Assembly: GCF_900107695.1 (NCBI RefSeq)
Contig: NZ_FNQP01000015.1
Span: 24,392-88,391, forward strand
Source of the DNA: Thiothrix caldifontis
GTDB taxonomy: Bacteria; Pseudomonadota; Gammaproteobacteria; Thiotrichales; Thiotrichaceae
Direction: 5' to 3'
Length of the DNA: 64,000 nucleotides
Shown: positions 18,143 to 27,387 of the stretch, piece after piece
How the letters are laid out: every line of letters begins with the position of its first letter
How positions within the stretch are numbered: position 1 is the stretch's first letter
The notes under the pieces: model-generated
What the model was told of the DNA's origin: nothing
Database searches by the model: none
The model's input: only the letters and a program-made list of their open reading frames with translations
Made by a program: the position numbers and the translations under genes

Positions 18143-19321
18143 TTAATGGCAAATATGTTGTACCAGTCGCACCCAGTAACTGGCACCTAGCGGCAAGATC
18201 GTGTCGTTAAAATCGTAGTACGGATTGTGCAAAGCACGGCTTTCGGTTACATCGCCGTTGCCGATCCAGATGTAGGCTCCGGGGCGGTGCTGAAGCATGT
18301 AGGCGAAATCTTCCGCCCCCATGCTCGGTGGTGGATTCCATTGCACACAGGCTTCGCCGACCAGTGCAGTGGTGACTTGATAACAAATTTCGGCATTCGC
18401 AGGGTGATTGATGGTGGCAGGGTAGCCTTCCATAAACCGCACGTTGGCACTGGCATCCAAGGCTTGTGCCGTGTGTTCCACTAACTGTTGCAGACGTTGT
18501 TTCAAGCGTTTGCGATCCTGCGGGTTAAGGCTGCGGATCGTGCCATGCAATGTCACCGTTTCTGGGATAACGTTGTAAGCGCTGCCGCCGATCATGCGCG
18601 TGATGCTGATAACACCGCCACTGGTGGGCTTGAGGTTACGGGAAACAATGCTTTGGGCAGCCGTAATGATATGACCCGCCACTAATACGGGGTCTGTTAC
18701 CGTATCCGGCATGGCGGCGTGCCCGCCCTTGCCCTGAATCTCAATATCGAAGCTGTCGGTGGAGGCCATCACCGCCTGTGAATGTACCGCAAAATGCCCT
18801 GTGGGAATCCCCGGCCAATTGTGCATTCCGTAGACTTCAGCGATGGGGAAGCGCTCGAATAAACCGGCTTCAATCATGCGTTTTGCTCCGGCATTGCTTT
18901 CTTCTGCGGGTTGGAAAATGAAATAAACCGTTCCAGCAAAGTCAGGGGTTTGCGCCAGAATCGTGGCAGCACCGAGTAACATGGTGGTGTGTCCATCATG
19001 CCCACAGCCATGCATTTTACCGTGATGGCAGGAAGCATGAGCAAACGTGTTCAGTTCGGTCAGAGGTAGGGCATCCATATCTGCCCGCAAACCAATGTGT
19101 TTGTCGCCGGGATGTGCGCCGCGCAAAATTGCTACCACGCCTGTTTCACCAATCCCGGTGTGAACTTCCATACCTAATGCTTGCAAGCGGGTAGCGATTT
19201 GTGCGCTGGTGCGGAATTCTTCGTAAGCCGTTTCTGGGTGTTGGTGAATATCACGACGCCACTGCTGCATCTCTGCATGGAGGGCGTGGCTGGCGGCAAT
19301 TGGGTCAAGTTTGGCAGTCAT
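18143..19321 (-). CDS. M20 family amidohydrolase (hippurate/N-acyl-amino-acid hydrolase type)
   Basis: The product is 392 residues from ATG 19321 with an AAAGGA Shine-Dalgarno; the frame is open further upstream without one. Metal-site motifs are present: GLRADMDALP, HGCGHDGHTTMLLG, QPAEESNAGAKRMIEAG and the C-terminal MGAEDFAYML. The family is a cytoplasmic di-metal enzyme that hydrolyses N-acyl bonds of amino acids; hippurate and indole-acetyl-amino acids are known substrates of relatives. The gene converges on the GH18 gene with only 31 nt between stops. Confidence 0.9.
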   Translation of the reverse strand: MTAKLDPIAASHALHAEMQQWRRDIHQHPETAYEEFRTSAQIATRLQALGMEVHTGIGETGVVAILRGAHPGDKHIGLRADMDALPLTELNTFAHASCHHGKMHGCGHDGHTTMLLGAATILAQTPDFAGTVYFIFQPAEESNAGAKRMIEAGLFERFPIAEVYGMHNWPGIPTGHFAVHSQAVMASTDSFDIEIQGKGGHAAMPDTVTDPVLVAGHIITAAQSIVSRNLKPTSGGVISITRMIGGSAYNVIPETVTLHGTIRSLNPQDRKRLKQRLQQLVEHTAQALDASANVRFMEGYPATINHPANAEICYQVTTALVGEACVQWNPPPSMGAEDFAYMLQHRPGAYIWIGNGDVTESRALHNPYYDFNDTILPLGASYWVRLVQHICH

Positions 19322-19410
19322 ATTACATCCTTTCTTTTCGTGTGTAGTCGCGATTTTATGGGGTATGTCTGGTATTCTTCTCATGATTCATCTTCGCAGG
19401 TATCACGCTC

Positions 19411-20127
19411 ATGAAAACACTACAAGGCATCGTGCTCTTAGCCACTTGTTTAACAGCAAGTCAGGTGCAGGCGCAAGAGCCACCGACCGCAGTACCACAA
19501 CCCGCAGCACCGGACACACTCACCTTCCCGCCACAGCAGGGGGCGAATACTCAGCAGGCCACCTCGCAGCCATCACCACCTAGTGCGAGTGTAGGGCAGC
19601 CGGGGCCTAGGTTTCCTGCACAAGTAGCACCACAGACGCAGCCACAGACAACTTATCCTTACAGCAATGGCAATTATACGAATTATAACTACCGCAGTTA
19701 TGGTTATCCTGCCTATCCTTATGGTTATTACCCATATGCTCAACAGCAGGCTTACAACCCTTACGCTCAGGCATACAATCCGTATTATGCGCAGCAACCG
19801 ATGTATAACCCGTATGCAACGCCCCGGATGATGCCCTATCCGTTACGTCCACCGGTTCCACAAAAAAAGGAAACCAAGCCGTGGGGCGATACGCGCTATA
19901 TCTGGCCTGACTTTTATACGGATTTTACGGGCGATGCGTTTGATAAAATGATTAATGCTCCCTATGACATGGGGCGGATGCCGGGAGGTTGGAAATTCCC
20001 TTCCATCAGTATGCCTGATCCTGTAACAGTGAGTGATGCGATTGCTAACCAAGTGCCACCTTTTGCAGAGGAAGCAGGAAATATGGTTCCCGTCGATGAT
20101 ATGGGCAATATAGTGCCGTTTAAATAA
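19411..20127 (+). CDS. Exported Tyr/Pro/Asn/Gln-rich low-complexity protein
   Basis: The product is 238 residues with a clear signal peptide (MKTLQGIVLLATCLTASQVQA). Residues about 22-80 are Pro/Gln/Ala-rich. About 85-150 is a repetitive tract of YGYPAYPYGYYPY, YNPYAQ and YNPYY motifs. The C-terminal 80 residues are less biased, beginning WGDTRYIWPDFYTDF. Composition and export resemble sulfur globule envelope proteins of sulfur-oxidising gammaproteobacteria, which are small exported Tyr/Pro/Gly/Asn-rich repeats, but this is an inference from composition only. The gene stands alone upstream of mltB and divergent from the M20 gene. Confidence 0.75.
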   Translation: MKTLQGIVLLATCLTASQVQAQEPPTAVPQPAAPDTLTFPPQQGANTQQATSQPSPPSASVGQPGPRFPAQVAPQTQPQTTYPYSNGNYTNYNYRSYGYPAYPYGYYPYAQQQAYNPYAQAYNPYYAQQPMYNPYATPRMMPYPLRPPVPQKKETKPWGDTRYIWPDFYTDFTGDAFDKMINAPYDMGRMPGGWKFPSISMPDPVTVSDAIANQVPPFAEEAGNMVPVDDMGNIVPFK

Positions 20128-20198
20128 AATCTTGGTCGTGTTAAACTATTAAGCAGTTTTTGGGGCTTAATAATATTAAATGATCATTGGAGATTTAA

Positions 20199-21350
20199 AT
20201 GCATTTGCCAAAAAGTTCTTTTAGCCGTGGTGCAGCACTTGCACTAGTGTTTAGTTTGGGAGCCTGTAGTTCCGTACCTGAAAAAGTCGATACTGTTGAA
20301 AATAGTAGTACTGCTCAGCAAGTGAGTAAGTCAGCACAACCCCAAGTGAACGGTGATTCGGCACAAGTCGTCAGCTATGGTGGAAAGGGTGTTGGCAATT
20401 ACACCGCAGCAAATTTAGGCGGTGATTTTGCGGGTAACGCACAGTTGCTGAGATTCATCGACAATATGGTACAAACGCACGGTTTTAATCGCCAGTACTT
20501 GTATGGGGTGTTTTCTCAAGTACGTAACCGCGATGATGTTGCACGGCTGTGGGCAGGTTCCAGTGCTGATCCGGGTAGCCCTAAAGGTTGGCACGCTTAC
20601 CGTGATCGTTTCGTGACGGCTGCCAATGTGCAACGTGGCACTGCGTTTTGGCAGGAGCACTCTGCCCATTTGCAACGTGCGCAACAGCAATACGGCGTTC
20701 CGGCAGAATATATTGTGGGGATTATGGGGATTGAAACCCGTTGGGGGCGCATCCTCGGTAAGCATCGGGTGATTGATGCGCTGACCACTTCGGCTATCGT
20801 GAATCAACGCCGTAGCCAATTCTTTTTTGATGAGTTGAAAAACTACATGCTGATGACGCGCAGTGAACGCATGGATCCGCTCGCGCCGAAAGGTTCGTTT
20901 GCCGGTGCAATGGGGTATGGGCAGTTCATGCCGAGCAGCTTCTACGCTTTTGCGGTGGATTTTGACGGCGATGGTGTGCGTGATTTGTGGAATCCGGTGG
21001 ATGCGATTGGCAGTATTGCCAATTACTTTGCTAAAAACGGTTGGCAACCAGGTGGTGAAGTGGCAGTTCCTGCCCAAGTCACTTCCAACCAATATGCCAG
21101 TGTGCCGGATGGTTTTAAGGTTAAGTATTCCATGTCTGATTTGAACCGTATCGGGGTAACGCCTCAATATGGTCGCGGGGCGGCAGGGCCGGTGCATTTA
21201 TTAGCACTGAGTACGGTGCCGAATGGTTACAAAGAACCTTGGATTGGCTACAAAAATTTTCACGTGATTACCCGTTATAATCGCAGTAACTATTATGCGA
21301 TGACGGTGCATTTGCTGGCGCAATCCGTGCGTGAGCGTGTCGGTAAGTAA
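20199..21350 (+). CDS. mltB: Membrane-bound lytic murein transglycosylase B
   Basis: The product is 383 residues. It is a lipoprotein with lipobox SLGAC (Cys23). The SLT_2 domain carries the catalytic glutamate E179 in IVGIMGIETRWG, followed by DALTTSAIVNQRR and MGYGQFMPSSFYAFAVDFDGDG. The enzyme cleaves the MurNAc-GlcNAc bond of peptidoglycan with formation of 1,6-anhydroMurNAc, from the outer membrane. It ends just before a bidirectional terminator. Confidence 0.93.
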   Translation: MHLPKSSFSRGAALALVFSLGACSSVPEKVDTVENSSTAQQVSKSAQPQVNGDSAQVVSYGGKGVGNYTAANLGGDFAGNAQLLRFIDNMVQTHGFNRQYLYGVFSQVRNRDDVARLWAGSSADPGSPKGWHAYRDRFVTAANVQRGTAFWQEHSAHLQRAQQQYGVPAEYIVGIMGIETRWGRILGKHRVIDALTTSAIVNQRRSQFFFDELKNYMLMTRSERMDPLAPKGSFAGAMGYGQFMPSSFYAFAVDFDGDGVRDLWNPVDAIGSIANYFAKNGWQPGGEVAVPAQVTSNQYASVPDGFKVKYSMSDLNRIGVTPQYGRGAAGPVHLLALSTVPNGYKEPWIGYKNFHVITRYNRSNYYAMTVHLLAQSVRERVGK

Positions 21351-21356
21351 TGCATG

Positions 21357-21393
21357 GCAAGGGTGCGCCGCTGTGTGCGCCCTTGCCTTTATT
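21357..21393. terminator. Bidirectional terminator between mltB and corA
   Basis: GCAAGGG (21357-21363) pairs with CCCTTGC (21380-21386), and the stem continues inward with wobble pairs around GCGCC/TGTG. CTTTATT follows on the plus strand. It lies between the converging stops of mltB (21350) and corA (21396). Confidence 0.75.
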
Positions 21394-21395
21394 GT

Positions 21396-22349
21396 TCAAA
21401 ACCACCCTTTGCGTTTGAAAAACCAATAAGGTGCAACCCCTGCCAGAATCATTAAGCCAATCGCCATGGGGTAGCCGAATACCCAGTCTAATTCCGGCAT
21501 GACGCGGAAGTTCATCCCGTACAAGCTGGCAACTAGCGTTGGCGGCAGGAATACCACCGCAGCAATCGAAAACATTTTGATGATTTTATTCTGTTCGATA
21601 TTGATGAAACCTTGCGTGGTTCCCATCAGGAAGTTGATTTTATCAAACAGAAAGGTGGTATGAGACATCAAGGTATCAATATCACGAATGACTTCAGGGA
21701 TAATGTCTTGGCCTGCCTGGGTGTCACGTAACTGGCGTTGTAAAAAGGAAATAGAACGTTGCGTATCCATCAGGCACAAGCGCACTTTGCCGTTGCTGTC
21801 TTCCAAGGCTGCAAGATCGTCGATGGCACTTTCTAAATCCGTGTCGGTTTCTTCAAGCACTTTATGGCTGATAATTTCGAGTTCATGGTGTAAATCTTCG
21901 ATCGTATCGGCAAGGTTTTCCACTTTTTGCTCAAACATGGTGAGTAGTAAGTGGCGAGGGCTGCGTGCCTCTACTTGACCGCGCCGTGCCCGCATTCTAA
22001 GTAGACGAAAATCAGCCAGTTCCTGTTCCCGCACTGTAATCAAGCGGTCAGTTTGGAGGATGAAAGCTACGGTGGTGGTTTCCATGCGGCCTTCGCTTTG
22101 AGTGACAAACAAGGAGTGAACGTGAATGCCGCTGCTATCGGTGAAATAGCGGGCAGAGGATTCGATTTCCTCGACATCATCGGATTCAGGCAGCTCTGTA
22201 TGGAGCAGGACTTCTAGGCGATCGCGTTCTTCATCGGTCGTGTCTTGGGCATCAATCCAGCCGGTATGGGAAATGGCATAATCCAAGAGTTGATCGCCGA
22301 GCTTATGCTCGACTAATTTGCCCTCTGCAAAGCCGAAAAATCGTAACAT
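21396..22349 (-). CDS. corA: CorA-family magnesium/cobalt transporter
   Basis: The product is 317 residues. The large N-terminal cytoplasmic domain is followed by two C-terminal membrane segments, with the ion-selectivity motif YGMNF after the first and a short acidic loop MPELDW. A basic tail (FFKRKGWF) ends the protein. It forms a pentameric divalent-cation channel in the inner membrane. It starts 23 nt after rapZ on the same strand and could be co-transcribed with that operon. Confidence 0.93.
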   Translation of the reverse strand: MLRFFGFAEGKLVEHKLGDQLLDYAISHTGWIDAQDTTDEERDRLEVLLHTELPESDDVEEIESSARYFTDSSGIHVHSLFVTQSEGRMETTTVAFILQTDRLITVREQELADFRLLRMRARRGQVEARSPRHLLLTMFEQKVENLADTIEDLHHELEIISHKVLEETDTDLESAIDDLAALEDSNGKVRLCLMDTQRSISFLQRQLRDTQAGQDIIPEVIRDIDTLMSHTTFLFDKINFLMGTTQGFINIEQNKIIKMFSIAAVVFLPPTLVASLYGMNFRVMPELDWVFGYPMAIGLMILAGVAPYWFFKRKGWF

Positions 22350-22372
22350 TGCTTATCTCCGGTGTGGGGTAT

Positions 22373-23236
22373 TTAACGAACGTAATTGAGTTCGCGATGC
22401 CGCAGGATCACGTTTTCGCCCATGGTCTGGCGAAAATGTTGATACAAACGTTCTGCTAAATAAACGGAACGGTGGCGTCCACCGGTACAGCCGATTGACA
22501 CAGTTAGGTAGGCTCGCTGGCAATTACTATCTAAACTGGGTAGCCAGTGACTCATGAAATCGCGGATATCCGTATACATGCGTTGTACATCGTCATGCTG
22601 CTCTAGCCATTCGATGATACCCGCATCACGCCCTGTGAGTGAACGTAGGTCAGGCTCCCAGTAAGGATTAGGCAAACAGCGCACGTCAAATAGAAAGTCG
22701 GAATCGTTTGGTGGATTGTGTTTAAAGCCAAACGATTGAATCATAAGCGATAAATGTTGCTGCTCTGTTTGAGAAATGCGTGCTTTAAGCATTCGGCCTA
22801 ATTCGTATACGCCGATATGGGAGGTATCCAAGCGTAAATCAGCATCAATTGCTAAAGGTTCTAACAAGGTGGATTCTAGCGCAATCGCTTTGTCTAACTC
22901 TTGGGTCTCGCTGGTGAGCGGGTGGCGGCGGCGGGTTTCGTTATAACGTTTGCGCAAGATTTCTTGTTCAGCGTACAAGTACACGACCTGAGTGCTGGGA
23001 ACACGTTGCCGTACCCGCTTAATAATGCTTGGTGTATCGAGCAGGCTATCACGCCCGCCTCGGATGTCGATACCGACCGCAAGATAGGGCTGCTTGGCAA
23101 TTTGTGGTGTGCCCAGTAAGGCTTCCAGTAATTGCGAGGGCAGATTGTCGATACAGTAGTAACCGTTGTCTTCGAGTGTGTGCAAGGCGTAGCTTTTGCC
23201 TGCACCCGACATGCCGCTGATAATGACTAGGTGCAT
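22373..23236 (-). CDS. rapZ: RNase adapter protein RapZ (P-loop)
   Basis: The product is 287 residues from ATG 23236; upstream in-frame codons overlap ptsN and are not part of the family. Walker A is GMSGAGKS (residues 8-15), followed by LEDNGYYCIDNLP. The C-terminal part carries VSIGCTGGRHRSVYLAERL. In enterobacteria RapZ targets the GlmZ sRNA to RNase E to control glucosamine-6-phosphate synthase. It is 4 nt downstream of ptsN, the usual order. Confidence 0.95.
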   Translation of the reverse strand: MHLVIISGMSGAGKSYALHTLEDNGYYCIDNLPSQLLEALLGTPQIAKQPYLAVGIDIRGGRDSLLDTPSIIKRVRQRVPSTQVVYLYAEQEILRKRYNETRRRHPLTSETQELDKAIALESTLLEPLAIDADLRLDTSHIGVYELGRMLKARISQTEQQHLSLMIQSFGFKHNPPNDSDFLFDVRCLPNPYWEPDLRSLTGRDAGIIEWLEQHDDVQRMYTDIRDFMSHWLPSLDSNCQRAYLTVSIGCTGGRHRSVYLAERLYQHFRQTMGENVILRHRELNYVR

Positions 23237-23240
23237 GGGA

Positions 23241-23729
23241 TTAAGCCGCAAGTGCACCCGCAAACGGGTGGCTAGGTGGATCGAAAAGTTCAAGGAAATG
23301 ATCCAGCATAGTTTGCGTGTCTTGGTAACAGCAAATTTGCTCAATCAGGGATTTTTGTATCAGGGTACTGGTCAGTTGTGTGATCAGTTCTGAGTAATCA
23401 GGGGCTTGGTTGGCTGGTACGAGGATCGCCATGAACAATTGCACCGGTTTTTTATCCGGTGTGTCCATTTTAACGCCATCTTCCAGCAACAACAAAGCCC
23501 CACAGGGTTGATGAATGGACATGCACGCATGGGGAATGGCAACGCCATTTCCAATCGCGGTACTACCCAGCTTTTCCCTATTGGTGAGGGCATCGAAAAT
23601 AGCCTCTGCCTCCAAATTAGGTTGGCCTAAGGCAAGCATTTCCGCTAGTTGCTCAAAAGCACGTTTCTTACTAGAAACGTCAGGTTTGCAGGCAATCCGT
23701 GCGGCAGAGAGCAGGGTAGTCATGTCCAT
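23241..23729 (-). CDS. ptsN: Nitrogen-PTS EIIA component PtsN
   Basis: The product is 162 residues with the EIIA-fructose/mannitol fold. The phosphorylated histidine lies in STAIGNGVAIPHA. In related bacteria it takes phosphate from NPr and regulates potassium and nitrogen metabolism. It is in the canonical cluster rpoN-hpf-ptsN-rapZ and starts 6 nt after hpf. Confidence 0.95.
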   Translation of the reverse strand: MDMTTLLSAARIACKPDVSSKKRAFEQLAEMLALGQPNLEAEAIFDALTNREKLGSTAIGNGVAIPHACMSIHQPCGALLLLEDGVKMDTPDKKPVQLFMAILVPANQAPDYSELITQLTSTLIQKSLIEQICCYQDTQTMLDHFLELFDPPSHPFAGALAA

Positions 23730-23735
23730 GAGGTA

Positions 23736-24071
23736 TCAGTCCATTGTTTCTGTTGCAGCGACCATTTGGGCTGCTTCCTGGCGATGATGGTCTTTCACTT
23801 TTTCCTTGTGTTTGACAATCTGTCTGTCTAACTTATCTGTCAGAGCATCAATCGCTGCATACATATCATCGGCGTAGGCATCCGCGAACAAGTGATTGCC
23901 GTTGACGTGGAAGGTCGCTTCTGCCTTGTGACGTTGTTTTTCGACTTCGAGGATGAAATGTATTTTCATTACCTGGTCGAAGTGGCGTTTCAGGCGTTCA
24001 GCCTTTTCACGCACATAGTTATTCATGGATTCTGTCACTTCTAGATGATGACCAGTGATTTCTAATTGCAT
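23736..24071 (-). CDS. hpf: Short-form ribosome hibernation promoting factor
   Basis: The product is 111 residues, the short HPF/YhbH type, beginning MQLEITGHHLEVTESM and with HVNGNHLFADAYADDMYAAIDAL, the typical HPF signature. It stabilises inactive 100S ribosomes in stationary phase. It lies directly downstream of rpoN, separated by a strong hairpin. Confidence 0.95.
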   Translation of the reverse strand: MQLEITGHHLEVTESMNNYVREKAERLKRHFDQVMKIHFILEVEKQRHKAEATFHVNGNHLFADAYADDMYAAIDALTDKLDRQIVKHKEKVKDHHRQEAAQMVAATETMD

Positions 24072-24104
24072 AATGCAAGCTCCTTGTTCAGGTCATGGAA
24101 GAAA

Positions 24105-24132
24105 CCATGCCCCTTGGTATATGGGGGCATGG
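24105..24132 (-). promoter_or_regulatory. Intercistronic hairpin between rpoN and hpf
   Basis: CCATGCCCC (24105-24113) and GGGGCATGG (24124-24132) form a perfect 9-bp stem with a 10-nt loop, starting just after the rpoN stop. On the minus strand it is followed by TTTCTTCC, a weak pyrimidine tail. It could act as a partial terminator or as an mRNA processing or stability element setting the ratio of sigma-54 to HPF. Confidence 0.6.
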
Positions 24133-24133
24133 C

Positions 24134-25624
24134 TTAGGTCGGAAGCAATGTTTTTCGGTCATGTGATGACGGAATGGACATTGCTTCACGGTACTTGGCG
24201 ACGGTGCGCCGGGCTACATTGATACCCTGCTGATTGAGCAAAGTAGTCAATTGGTTATCACTTAAGGGGGAATGTTGATTTTCCTCAGTAATCAGTTTTT
24301 TGAGCATGGCGCGAATCGCCGTTGAGGAGCAGCTAGACCCGGTATCGGTGTCTACCTGACTGGAGAAAAAGTATTTGAATTCAAAGATACCACGTGGGGT
24401 ATATAGGTATTTGTTGGTGGTGACGCGGGAAATGGTGGATTCGTGCATTTCTAACTCTTCTGCAATGTCCCGGAGAATCAGTGGCTTCATCGCCTGTTCT
24501 CCATATTGCATGAAAGCGCTTTGGCGTTCAACTATTGCTTTGGCAACACCTAACAAGGTTGAATTGCGACTTTCCACGCTGCGAATCAGCCAGCGGGCTT
24601 GTTGCAGATTGGACTTGAAGTAAGTAGCATCGCGTTCACTTTTCACTTGCCCTAACATGTCGGCATAGTACTGATTAACTTGCAGATTTGGCGTGACTTG
24701 CGCATTTAGTGAAACCACCCATTCTCCTTTGATCTTACGGACATAGGCATCTGGTACGATGTAATCAGCGCTGGATGCTGAATAAGCACTACCCGGTCGA
24801 GGTTGTAAACTACGCAGCAACATGAGAATTTCTTCTAACTCGCTGTGTTCTATTTTTAGTCGTTTGCTGATTTCTTTATAGTCGCGCCGTTCCATCAAGT
24901 CCAGGTGTTTTTCGACCAACTGACGGGCTTTGAACAAAATGCGGCTTTCTGGTAAGTGAGCCAGTTGAATTAGCAGGCATTCACGCAAGTCACGTGCCCC
25001 TACACCTAACGGGTCAAGCTGTTGGATAAATTTAAGGACGACTTCAACATCTTCGAGTTCGATAAGAAGTTCTTGGCTAAGTGAGTCTACAATATCTTCC
25101 AGCGGGTCACATAAGTATCCTGCTTCATCCAGTGAGCCGATAATCACGGTAGCAATCTGTTTGTCGATGCTGGTGAGGTTGCTCATGCGAATTTGCCATA
25201 ATAGATGTTCTTGCAAACCACTATCGGCAGTATCACCTTGATTTTCTAGGAAGCCGGTGTTATCACCATTGCCATCACTGTTGCTGCTGCGGGTGTCATA
25301 AACGTCTTCCCACTCCGCATCCACATGCAATTCGTCAGGAATGTCCTGATCAAATTGTGCAGTATCTTCGGGAGCATCCGGGAAGGCATCAGGTTCAGCA
25401 ATGCTATCGCTGTTGTCAGCGCTTGACACCGGTTCGCTGGGTATTTCTGGGCGTGAGTCGTCGGTCTCTTCTGCTAATTGCAGTAAAGGATTTTCCTCTA
25501 ATGCTTGCTGAATTTCGTTCTGTAGCTCAAGTGAAGACAATTGCAACAAGCGGATGGCTTGCTGTAATTGTGGGGTCATTGAGAGTGTCTGACCAAGTTT
25601 GAGATCGAATCCCTGTCTGAGCAT
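24134..25624 (-). CDS. rpoN: RNA polymerase sigma-54 factor RpoN
   Basis: The product is 496 residues. Region I is the Gln/Leu-rich LGQTLSMTPQLQQAIRLLQL. An acidic region II follows at about 55-130. The core-binding domain contains LDPLGVGARDLRECLLIQ. The DNA-binding part has the helix-turn-helix around ESTISRVTTNKYL and the RpoN box ARRTVAKYRE near the C-terminus. It directs transcription from -24/-12 promoters with AAA+ activators. Its gene follows lptB after about 116 nt. Confidence 0.97.
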   Translation of the reverse strand: MLRQGFDLKLGQTLSMTPQLQQAIRLLQLSSLELQNEIQQALEENPLLQLAEETDDSRPEIPSEPVSSADNSDSIAEPDAFPDAPEDTAQFDQDIPDELHVDAEWEDVYDTRSSNSDGNGDNTGFLENQGDTADSGLQEHLLWQIRMSNLTSIDKQIATVIIGSLDEAGYLCDPLEDIVDSLSQELLIELEDVEVVLKFIQQLDPLGVGARDLRECLLIQLAHLPESRILFKARQLVEKHLDLMERRDYKEISKRLKIEHSELEEILMLLRSLQPRPGSAYSASSADYIVPDAYVRKIKGEWVVSLNAQVTPNLQVNQYYADMLGQVKSERDATYFKSNLQQARWLIRSVESRNSTLLGVAKAIVERQSAFMQYGEQAMKPLILRDIAEELEMHESTISRVTTNKYLYTPRGIFEFKYFFSSQVDTDTGSSCSSTAIRAMLKKLITEENQHSPLSDNQLTTLLNQQGINVARRTVAKYREAMSIPSSHDRKTLLPT

Positions 25625-25740
25625 TTTTCTTGTTGTTCCTTGTGCTTGTGAGCTATGAATCCTAACGTTCCACAGCTTTCATACTACCCTAATCGTTTGC
25701 CAGTGCAAAGATGCGATAGTCGGGGTGAATGACACCTGAC

Positions 25741-26466
25741 TCACAGTTTGAAATGTTCACCAAGATAAACGCGCCGCGCTTGTTCGTCTTGTAAGATGGT
25801 TTCGGGTGAACCCTCGACCAAAATTTTGCCTTCGCTGAGGATGTAAGCGCGGTGGCAGATTCCCAGTGTTTCCCGAACATTGTGGTCAGTAATCAGTACA
25901 CCAATGTCACGAGTGACTAGATGACGGATGATCTTTTGAATTTCGAGAACAGAAATGGGGTCAACCCCAGCAAAAGGTTCGTCTAGTAAGATAAATGCTG
26001 GGTCACTGGCAAGCGCACGGGCAATTTCAGCACGACGGCGTTCACCACCCGATAAGCTAATGCCTTGGCTGTCACGGATGTGGGTTAGCTGGAATTCTTC
26101 CAGCAAGCTATTCACTTTGTCTTGGCGTTGGCTGTGATTCAGATCTTTACGCAACTCCAGCACTGCCATGATATTTTGTGCTACGGTCAGTTTGCGAAAG
26201 ATACTGGCTTCCTGTGCCAGATAGCCGATGCCTTCACGGGCGCGTTCGTGCATGGCTTGTGCGGTGATGTCCTTGTCGTTGAGCAATACTTGGCCTTCAT
26301 CAGCACCTACTAAACCAACAATCATGTAAAAGCAAGTGGTTTTACCTGCCCCGTTTGGCCCTAATAAGCCGACAACTTCCGCATTGTTAACGTGCAAATC
26401 CACACCTTTGAGAATTTGGCGTTTTTTATAACTTTTTTGCAGATTACGTGCGGCTAGGGTATTCAT
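25741..26466 (-). CDS. lptB: LPS export ABC transporter ATPase LptB
   Basis: The product is 241 residues. Walker A is GPNGAGKTT, the signature is [15 protein letters not shown], Walker B is [13 protein letters not shown], and the switch histidine follows in [11 protein letters not shown]. It powers extraction of LPS from the inner membrane with LptFG, which are not in the window. Its start overlaps the lptA stop by 4 bp. Confidence 0.97.
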   Translation of the reverse strand: MNTLAARNLQKSYKKRQILKGVDLHVNNAEVVGLLGPNGAGKTTCFYMIVGLVGADEGQVLLNDKDITAQAMHERAREGIGYLAQEASIFRKLTVAQNIMAVLELRKDLNHSQRQDKVNSLLEEFQLTHIRDSQGISLSGGERRRAEIARALASDPAFILLDEPFAGVDPISVLEIQKIIRHLVTRDIGVLITDHNVRETLGICHRAYILSEGKILVEGSPETILQDEQARRVYLGEHFKL

Positions 26467-26975
26467 TCTGCTGCTTTATTGGTGGGGTAAAACACAGCGG
26501 ATACCCGCCCGGATTTGCCTTTGCCGCCTGCTTGGAGCTGACCTGTGCCGGTGAGGTATTCGATATGGTTGCTGGTAAAACGGTCTTGATCTTGCAAGAG
26601 TTCAGCGTCACCGTCGAGGATTAAGCGTTTTTCCTTGACCAGATAGTGCATTTCACGGGCTTTGCCGCTGGCGAGCTTGCCATTGTCCATTTTTTGCTTG
26701 AGGCTGACGGGTACTCCGATGGCAAAAATACTGACAATTTCATTATTGGGGGCGTTAATCTCAATGCGGGTGGCAAGGATTTCCAAGGTTCCCTGTTTGA
26801 TGGAAACGTTGCCCTCATAAGTAGCAGTACCTGCCATTTTGTCAAATACAGCGGAATCGGCTTCGATTTGTACCGGCGCTTCCACATCCGATTTCAGGGC
26901 GTGAGCGGTGGAGGTAATACCCGCGAGTAGCAGGCACAACAGCCATTTATTTAACCTGGTAAGTTGAGCGCACAT
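26463..26975 (-). CDS. lptA: Periplasmic LPS transport protein LptA
   Basis: The product is 170 residues from ATG 26975; a TTG nine bases upstream would add three residues. The signal peptide ends near TSTAHA. The OstA/LptA beta-jellyroll domain starts at [21 protein letters not shown]. It forms the periplasmic bridge carrying LPS from LptC to LptD. The start lies inside the end of lptC. Confidence 0.93.
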   Translation of the reverse strand: MCAQLTRLNKWLLCLLLAGITSTAHALKSDVEAPVQIEADSAVFDKMAGTATYEGNVSIKQGTLEILATRIEINAPNNEIVSIFAIGVPVSLKQKMDNGKLASGKAREMHYLVKEKRLILDGDAELLQDQDRFTSNHIEYLTGTGQLQAGGKGKSGRVSAVFYPTNKAAE

Positions 26976-27387
26976 TTGAATCAAATCTCAGTAAGTTGTC
27001 ATCGAGTTTAGCGGTAAGCCCGGTTGATTGCATCGTGCCGTTGGGTGCTGTAATGAATACGTCGGCATCGGTAGAAATTTCCCGTGTCGTTTGATCATAC
27101 AACAAATGGTCTGACTGTAGCTTGAATCCGGCGCTGGTATTGATTTCTGGGGCGATAATACGGCTTTGACGTTTACCTTGCCAATGCGACAAATGCTGCC
27201 CGGAAAGCTCGTAACTGATGTTGCCATCTGCCTCGACTGCCATAATGGAAAAATCCACTAGGTAATAGTCAATCTGATCTTTTTGCATGGTGACGCGCCC
27301 AAGATCGGTTTTGCTCAAATAATCTTCAACTTGGGTGGTCAGCAGAATCAGGAGCAAGACGACGATCAGCGTGATGACATGTTTCAT
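26947..27387 (-). CDS. lptC: LPS transport protein LptC
   Basis: The product is 146 residues, shorter than the roughly 190 of E. coli LptC. One N-terminal membrane anchor (VITLIVVLLLILLTTQV) is followed by the LptC jellyroll with LSHWQGKRQSRIIAPEI. It accepts LPS from LptBFG and passes it to LptA. It overlaps kdsC by 4 bp and lptA by about 29 bp, so the run is translationally coupled. Confidence 0.9.
   Translation of the reverse strand: MKHVITLIVVLLLILLTTQVEDYLSKTDLGRVTMQKDQIDYYLVDFSIMAVEADGNISYELSGQHLSHWQGKRQSRIIAPEINTSAGFKLQSDHLLYDQTTREISTDADVFITAPNGTMQSTGLTAKLDDNLLRFDSNVRSTYQVK

Noticed and set aside
20415..21197. 260-residue minus-strand frame opposite mltB
   Set aside because: It is antisense to a complete mltB, has no Shine-Dalgarno site and no recognisable domain.
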